From UBA3537 sp964219345 (GTDB lineage Bacteria; Bacteroidota; Bacteroidia; Flavobacteriales; Flavobacteriaceae), in NCBI GenBank assembly GCA_964219345.1, contig CAXPPN010000025.1, positions 179,567 through 243,566 of the forward strand: a DNA stretch of 64,000 bases, written 5' to 3'. The stretch's first letter is position 1; the number at the start of each line of letters is the position of its first letter. This document shows positions 59,756 to 64,000 of the stretch, piece by piece. Made by a program: the position numbers and the translations under genes. Below the pieces are notes generated by a model. That model was not told the DNA's origin. It saw only the letters and a list, made by a program, of their open reading frames with translations, and ran no database searches.

Positions 59756-61321
59756 TTATGCTATTAATGGTAATTTTATAATAAAGGTACTACCTTTTCC
59801 TTTTTCACTTTCAACAGTGACTGTTCCTTGATGATTTTCTACAATTCTTTTGACATTGGAGAGTCCAAGTCCATGTCCTTTAACGTTGTGTACATCTCCC
59901 GTATGTTCTCTATAAAATTCTTCAAAAATACGTTTTTGTACCGCTTTGCTCATTCCTATTCCTTGGTCTTTAACAAGCATCACAATATTATTACCTACAT
60001 TTTCTGTAGTGATGTCTATTTTTGGTGAATTCTCTGAATATTTAACGGCATTATCCAAAACATTTACAATTACATTGGTAAAATATGTACTATTAGCCAA
60101 AATTGATGATTTTGAGGCCTTAAAATGAGTTTTTATATATCCCTTTCTATCATTAACAATTAGTTCTATGTGAGTAATCGCATCCAAAATAAGATCATGT
60201 AATTTTAAACGATCTTTACTGATTATCAATTGTTTTTTCTGCAATTGTGAGATGCGCAAAACATTCTCTACTTGAGCATTCATTCTTTTATTTTCTTCTT
60301 TAATCATCGAAAGGTAATTTTTTACCTTATCAGGATGTTGAAATATTTTGGGATTTTTTATAGCATCCAAAGCAAGATTAATTGTAGCAATAGGCGTTTT
60401 AAATTCATGCGTCATGTTGTTGATGAAATCAGATTTCATCTGCGATATTTTTCGTTGCTGAATCAATTGATACAATGCACTAGTATAGGCAATAATAATA
60501 ATTACTGTGAAAAGAATTGATAAGGAAGTCATCCCAATGATGGAAGACATTATAAAGCGTTTTCGCCTTGGAAAATTAATATATAATCCATATTCACTTT
60601 CTCCATTTTCATCCAAAAAAATAGGGACTCCAATTGTAGGAACAAGAGAGGCTTTAAAACTTTTGGACTGAACACTAGTAGGATAATTATTTTTTAAAAT
60701 GGCATATTCATATGCTGTATCAATGTTATTCTCTTTTAACTTGTTGTCAAGAAGACGTTCAATCATTTGGTTGGAAACACGTTCCTCAATAGGTGTATTT
60801 TGAATTTCTGCCTTGTACTGTGCTTCAAAAGTTGCTTTTTGAAGACGATCCATATTCAAAACTTTGGTTAAGGAATATTCCAAGTTTGGCATATTTTGAC
60901 CATCTATTCCCGTAGTATATGTTTCCTGAACTGTCTTACCTTTTAATTTTTTAAAGTTGACACTATCTGTACCGTTATTTTGAGTATTTGGAATGGTGTA
61001 ATTTTCTTCTTTTACACCTGTATCATAAACTACAATTTGATTGATATTTTTGTTTTGTTTGTATACCCGTATGCTTCGAATAGCGCTTGTGTCTGGCTCC
61101 TGCCCTCGTGCAATCATTGCATTGAGTGCGGTTACATATTTGTTGTATTCTATATCTGTAACCTGATTGGAAGCATAACTAAGAACTTTTTTTACATTAA
61201 ACGCAAATTGGTCTTCCTTTGTTTCTAGTGAATAATTGATGTAGTAGGCCTGAACAAAAATAATTCCAATGAGCGATAAACTCATCAGTATAACCAATAT
61301 TGAAAATAACTTCCTGTTCAT
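59756..61321 (-). CDS. membrane sensor histidine kinase
   Basis: A 521-aa kinase. Two transmembrane helices (about 5-27 and 262-284) enclose a periplasmic sensor of about 230 residues with no family I recognise. The HisKA box is NNMTHEFKTPIATINLALD, the N box VIVNVLDNAVKYS, G1 DQGIGMS and G2 GHGLGLSNVKRIVE. The downstream response regulator is its likely partner. A 6-bp inverted repeat (TTAGTT-TT-AACTAA) about 35 bases upstream of its start could be an autoregulatory site, without proof. Confidence 0.94.
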   Translation of the reverse strand: MNRKLFSILVILMSLSLIGIIFVQAYYINYSLETKEDQFAFNVKKVLSYASNQVTDIEYNKYVTALNAMIARGQEPDTSAIRSIRVYKQNKNINQIVVYDTGVKEENYTIPNTQNNGTDSVNFKKLKGKTVQETYTTGIDGQNMPNLEYSLTKVLNMDRLQKATFEAQYKAEIQNTPIEERVSNQMIERLLDNKLKENNIDTAYEYAILKNNYPTSVQSKSFKASLVPTIGVPIFLDENGESEYGLYINFPRRKRFIMSSIIGMTSLSILFTVIIIIAYTSALYQLIQQRKISQMKSDFINNMTHEFKTPIATINLALDAIKNPKIFQHPDKVKNYLSMIKEENKRMNAQVENVLRISQLQKKQLIISKDRLKLHDLILDAITHIELIVNDRKGYIKTHFKASKSSILANSTYFTNVIVNVLDNAVKYSENSPKIDITTENVGNNIVMLVKDQGIGMSKAVQKRIFEEFYREHTGDVHNVKGHGLGLSNVKRIVENHQGTVTVESEKGKGSTFIIKLPLIA

Positions 61322-61355
61322 GAGGTAAAATTACATTTTTTAAGAACGCTTTAAG

Positions 61356-61369
61356 TTAGTTTTAACTAA
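61356..61369. promoter_or_regulatory. inverted repeat upstream of the kinase gene
   Basis: TTAGTT (61356-61361), TT, AACTAA (61364-61369). It is located 35 bases upstream of the kinase ATG; a candidate operator only. Confidence 0.25.
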
Positions 61370-61398
61370 TTATTAACCAAAATGTTAAAATTTATAAT

Positions 61399-61989
61399 TT
61401 AAGATGAATTTTTAAGAATTTTTTTATTGATTTTAATAACCTCATTTTTAGTCTGATTTATATCTTCATTGTAAATAACAAAATCAGATTTTTCAATTTT
61501 TTTGGCATCAGACCATTGGTTTTGTATAATGGAAAGCACCTCATCATAAGTTTTATTATCGCGTAACATTACACGATCTATTTGAGTTTGCTGTGGCGCT
61601 GTAATAGTTAGTATAAAATCAAATTGATTTTGAGCATCAATTTCAAATAAAATGGCCACCTCTTTTACAACATAAGGATGAGATTGAAGTGACATCCAGG
61701 TGTTAAAATGTGCTGCAACTTCTGGATGAACAATAGCATTGAGCGCATTTAGTTTTTCTTTGTCTTTAAAGACGATTTGGGCAATGTATGAACGGTTTAG
61801 ACCATTCTTGAGATATGCTTTTTCTCCAAATAGTTCAATAATCTTTGATTTTATTTTTTCAGAGCTTTGCATCAACACTTTGGCCTCATCATCAGCATTA
61901 TATACTGGTACTCCAAGAGCCGTAAACATTTTTGCAACCGTTGTTTTGCCGCTTCCTATTCCACCAGTAAGTCCTAAAATTTTAGTCAT
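61399..61989 (-). CDS. coaE: dephospho-CoA kinase
   Basis: A 196-aa P-loop kinase. GLTGGIGSGKTTVAKMF lies at 6-22, the substrate-site Asp is in YNADDEAK, and HPEVAAHF matches the CoaE signature. It phosphorylates the 3'-OH of dephospho-CoA, the last step of CoA synthesis. Its start overlaps the end of ybbR by 8 bases, and it is the third gene of the glycosyltransferase-ybbR-coaE run. Confidence 0.94.
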   Translation of the reverse strand: MTKILGLTGGIGSGKTTVAKMFTALGVPVYNADDEAKVLMQSSEKIKSKIIELFGEKAYLKNGLNRSYIAQIVFKDKEKLNALNAIVHPEVAAHFNTWMSLQSHPYVVKEVAILFEIDAQNQFDFILTITAPQQTQIDRVMLRDNKTYDEVLSIIQNQWSDAKKIEKSDFVIYNEDINQTKNEVIKINKKILKNSS

Positions 61990-62950
61990 TTTTTTTCGTA
62001 ATTACATATTCAAGACTATTGATTTGTAGCTCAGCCGTTTTTGCTGATTTTGGATATAATACCAACTTTGGAATCATCACATTGGAGGATAAATCCAAAG
62101 TATTGTAATCGCACTCTATTCGAAAATCATTGCGATCAATTGAGTTATAGGCGCTCAAACTTGTATAAAAAACAACTGGAATTTCTTTAGGAAAAACTGA
62201 AAGTGTTAGATGTTCAGGCAAATTTACCAAGTGTACAGGGACCGCTATTTTTCCTTCAGTAAATTTATCTACTTTCCCTGTGACCAGTACTTTTGTTTTT
62301 GAAAATTTTAAATATGTAGGATAATTTGAAACATCTAATTCTACTGTGGTTTCAATATCTTTTTTAACAGCATTTAAAGTTATTTTCTGTGTCGATATTT
62401 TATTGATGTCCTCCAGATATTGTTTTGGACCAACAATGGCAATAGAATCGGGTTGAGATTTTAGAGGAGTTTCCAAATCATAACCAACAACAAAGTTGGG
62501 CTCAATATTTATAAAAACCGGAACTTTTTTTACAAATTCAGTGGCATAATTAAAAGTTAATGAAGCCGGACGAATAGACTCTAATGTTGTATTACTACCA
62601 AAAAACTGTGCAAATTCAGAACGATGCTCGCTTTCGTTCCAATAGTAGGCTTTGTCATCTTTTTGAAGTGTAGAAAAATCTATTTTTAGAAGCAGTTTTT
62701 GAAATGCAATTTTTAAGATATTAAACCCATTGGTTGTTACAGTAACATCTAATTTTGGGAGCGAATCTTGAACGAGTAATTCTTGTTGCGGTAATTTTGA
62801 AGGCTGAAGCTCAAACTGCAAAGTATGCATTCTTGGACTTGATAATTTTGAAAGCATAGAAATAACAAATGCTAATGCCAAAAACAACAAAAAAACATTG
62901 AGTCGCTTTGCACGAATTTTTTGTCTTAAATATTCAATAAATTTCCTCAT
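61982..62950 (-). CDS. YbbR-like domain protein
   Basis: The start is taken at ATG 62950 (322 aa), sharing one base with the stop of the glycosyltransferase; the reading can extend one codon further as a TTG. One N-terminal helix (about 20-36) anchors a predicted extracytoplasmic part with YbbR-like repeats, such as ATEFVKKVPVFINIEPNFVVGYD and GKVDKFTEGKIAVPVHL. In Firmicutes YbbR (CdaR) regulates the diadenylate cyclase CdaA, but here the neighbours are coaE and a glycosyltransferase, so that function is not supported. The internal repeats are weak. Confidence 0.78.
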   Translation of the reverse strand: MRKFIEYLRQKIRAKRLNVFLLFLALAFVISMLSKLSSPRMHTLQFELQPSKLPQQELLVQDSLPKLDVTVTTNGFNILKIAFQKLLLKIDFSTLQKDDKAYYWNESEHRSEFAQFFGSNTTLESIRPASLTFNYATEFVKKVPVFINIEPNFVVGYDLETPLKSQPDSIAIVGPKQYLEDINKISTQKITLNAVKKDIETTVELDVSNYPTYLKFSKTKVLVTGKVDKFTEGKIAVPVHLVNLPEHLTLSVFPKEIPVVFYTSLSAYNSIDRNDFRIECDYNTLDLSSNVMIPKLVLYPKSAKTAELQINSLEYVITKKND

Positions 62951-63960
62951 CAAGATGTTTTAAAAAATAAATTTGGAAATAATTCCATTTCTGGTTTTCG
63001 CGAGCATGTCAATTTAATTTTAGCTTTTAAAAATCCCCATCCATAACCCAAAAATTGAATCAAAATGGCTGGTATTGTTAAAATAGCAGCTATTATATCG
63101 AGAGTAGATTTAAATGCTAAAACTAATGCTATCGTAAAATAAAAGCCATAAACATACAGCGCAAATTTTATACTCATTAGAAATAAAATCAAACTTAAAA
63201 TTAATCCAAACATAAAAATTGTAGGGAACCAATACGTAATTTTTTTGGTATGAGGATGCCATTTATTAAGAATGGGGCGGACTTGACCAAACTTGTAGAC
63301 TTGAACAAAAAACCGTTCAAAAGATATGCGGCGCTTGTGATACACAAAGGCCTGTGGAATAAGACATAACTTATAGCCCATCGCTTTTAGTCGAATAGAC
63401 AAATCGGGGTCCTCTCCGGGATGAATATTTCCAAAACCACCGGAAGCACAAAAGGCCTCTTTTGAAATCCCCATATTAAAACTTCGAGGTTCATAGCCTT
63501 CTATTTCTTTTTTTCCACCTCTTATCCCACCAGTTGTCCATACAGAAGTCATCGAAAAATTAATAGCCTTTTGAAGTTCTGTAAAATGATCTTGTGCGGC
63601 ATCTGGACCACCAAAACAATCCACATAACTTGAATTTAAAAAGGATATAACTTCTGTTAAATACTGTTTTGGTAAAATACAATCGGAGTCCAAAATGATA
63701 AAATAATTACCTTTTGCACGTTCCATACCATAATTTCTGGAATGGCCTGGCCCTGTATTGTTTTTATAAAAATAACTGATATTGAGTTGACTTGAAAAGT
63801 GTTCTGTAATCAATCTTGAATCTAGACTAGAACCGTCTTCTACAATCACAATTTCGAAAGTCTTTGGTACGTCTAGTGCACAAAAACTTTCTAACAACTC
63901 ACGCACCTCCTCTGGACGATTATAGACAGGTATAATAAAAGAAAAATCACTTGCAATCAT
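62950..63960 (-). CDS. family 2 glycosyltransferase
   Basis: The start is ATG 63960 (336 aa): a TTG at 63978 lies upstream of the -7 box and cannot be on the transcript. A GT-A domain carries SFIIPVYNRPEEV, VIVEDGSS, the DXD-like LDSDC and the acceptor-side GGFGNIHPGEDPDLS. Two C-terminal hydrophobic segments (about 245-270 and 275-305) suggest membrane association, fitting a polysaccharide or lipid-linked acceptor. It overlaps ybbR by one base. Donor and acceptor unknown. Confidence 0.88.
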   Translation of the reverse strand: MIASDFSFIIPVYNRPEEVRELLESFCALDVPKTFEIVIVEDGSSLDSRLITEHFSSQLNISYFYKNNTGPGHSRNYGMERAKGNYFIILDSDCILPKQYLTEVISFLNSSYVDCFGGPDAAQDHFTELQKAINFSMTSVWTTGGIRGGKKEIEGYEPRSFNMGISKEAFCASGGFGNIHPGEDPDLSIRLKAMGYKLCLIPQAFVYHKRRISFERFFVQVYKFGQVRPILNKWHPHTKKITYWFPTIFMFGLILSLILFLMSIKFALYVYGFYFTIALVLAFKSTLDIIAAILTIPAILIQFLGYGWGFLKAKIKLTCSRKPEMELFPNLFFKTS

Positions 63961-63965
63961 GTACA

Positions 63966-63973
63966 CAAATTTA
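63966..63973 (-). promoter_or_regulatory. -7 box of the glycosyltransferase gene, start-proximal
   Basis: Minus strand TAAATTTG (exact), with 5 bases before the ATG at 63960. The expected -33 region reaches the window edge and no TTG is seen there. Confidence 0.45.
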
Positions 63974-64000
63974 CACAATGCTTTTGAATTATTCGTTTTA

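Overview
The window is AT-rich chromosomal DNA from a member of the Bacteroidota, most likely the Flavobacteriaceae. The evidence is the gene content: a bacillithiol system (bshA and a YtxJ-type protein), a GH3/serine-hydrolase fusion, a DUF5686 outer-membrane protein, an LptD_2-type barrel, TamB, a split (Fe-S) oxidoreductase and SIMPL. Promoters also fit the Bacteroidota consensus (TTTG or TTG, a spacer of about 18-22, then TAnnTTTG), and starts generally lack a strong Shine-Dalgarno sequence. It is mostly core genome. I see no insertion sequence, prophage, CRISPR array or rRNA, and no gene-free stretch above 300 bases.

Layout. 0-4.2 kb (minus): the 5' end of aroC at the window edge, then a GH3/serine-hydrolase gene followed by bshA. 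4.3-5.6 kb (plus): SIMPL and an alkyltransferase. 5.6-10.7 kb (minus): amidase, MlaD-like protein, membrane 4Fe-4S protein, HAD phosphatase, CCG-domain protein and a 160-aa unknown. 10.8-13.9 kb (plus): lptD-like and ridA. 13.9-16.9 kb (minus): pfkA, gap, then an N-acetylglucosamine kinase behind a terminator. 17-21.5 kb (minus): tamB. 21.6-25.7 kb (plus): tsaD, rsmE, DUF4159, a TrmH-type methylase and a THUMP-like methyltransferase.

25.8-31 kb is the accessory-looking part. It holds two NTF2-like secreted proteins (one with a CBM48-like C-terminus), four small secreted proteins or lipoproteins on the minus strand, an 81-bp direct repeat flanking one of them, and a tRNA operon (Ser-GCT, Pro-TGG, Arg-TCT). 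31-39 kb: a PgpH-like HD phosphohydrolase, thiolase, NlpC/P60 peptidase, TPR protein and gyrA. 39-52 kb: clpC, hutH, a small unknown, a TlpA-like lipoprotein, ytxJ, clpB, smpB, DUF5686 and pcm. 52-59 kb (plus): Gfo/Idh oxidoreductase, 3-hydroxyacyl-CoA dehydrogenase, DUF1015, a YggS-type PLP protein, an exonuclease/GIY-YIG protein, an ion channel and miaA. 59-64 kb (minus): a glycosyltransferase-ybbR-coaE run, then a histidine kinase and response regulator.

How they fit together. Envelope building and turnover recurs (LptD, TamB, MlaD, amidase, GH3 hydrolase, NlpC/P60, DUF5686), as do proteostasis (ClpB, ClpC, SmpB, Pcm), tRNA/rRNA modification (TsaD, RsmE, TrmH, MiaA) and bacillithiol redox chemistry. 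The most notable points are: an exonuclease/GIY-YIG gene whose frame follows the yggS stop directly and has no ATG, GTG or TTG before its catalytic motif; the repeat-flanked lipoprotein beside the tRNA operon; a repeat-built acidic lipoprotein with a Kazal-like module; a split ETF:quinone-type oxidoreductase cluster; and several genes whose -7 box lies 4-7 bases from the start codon, suggesting leaderless mRNAs.
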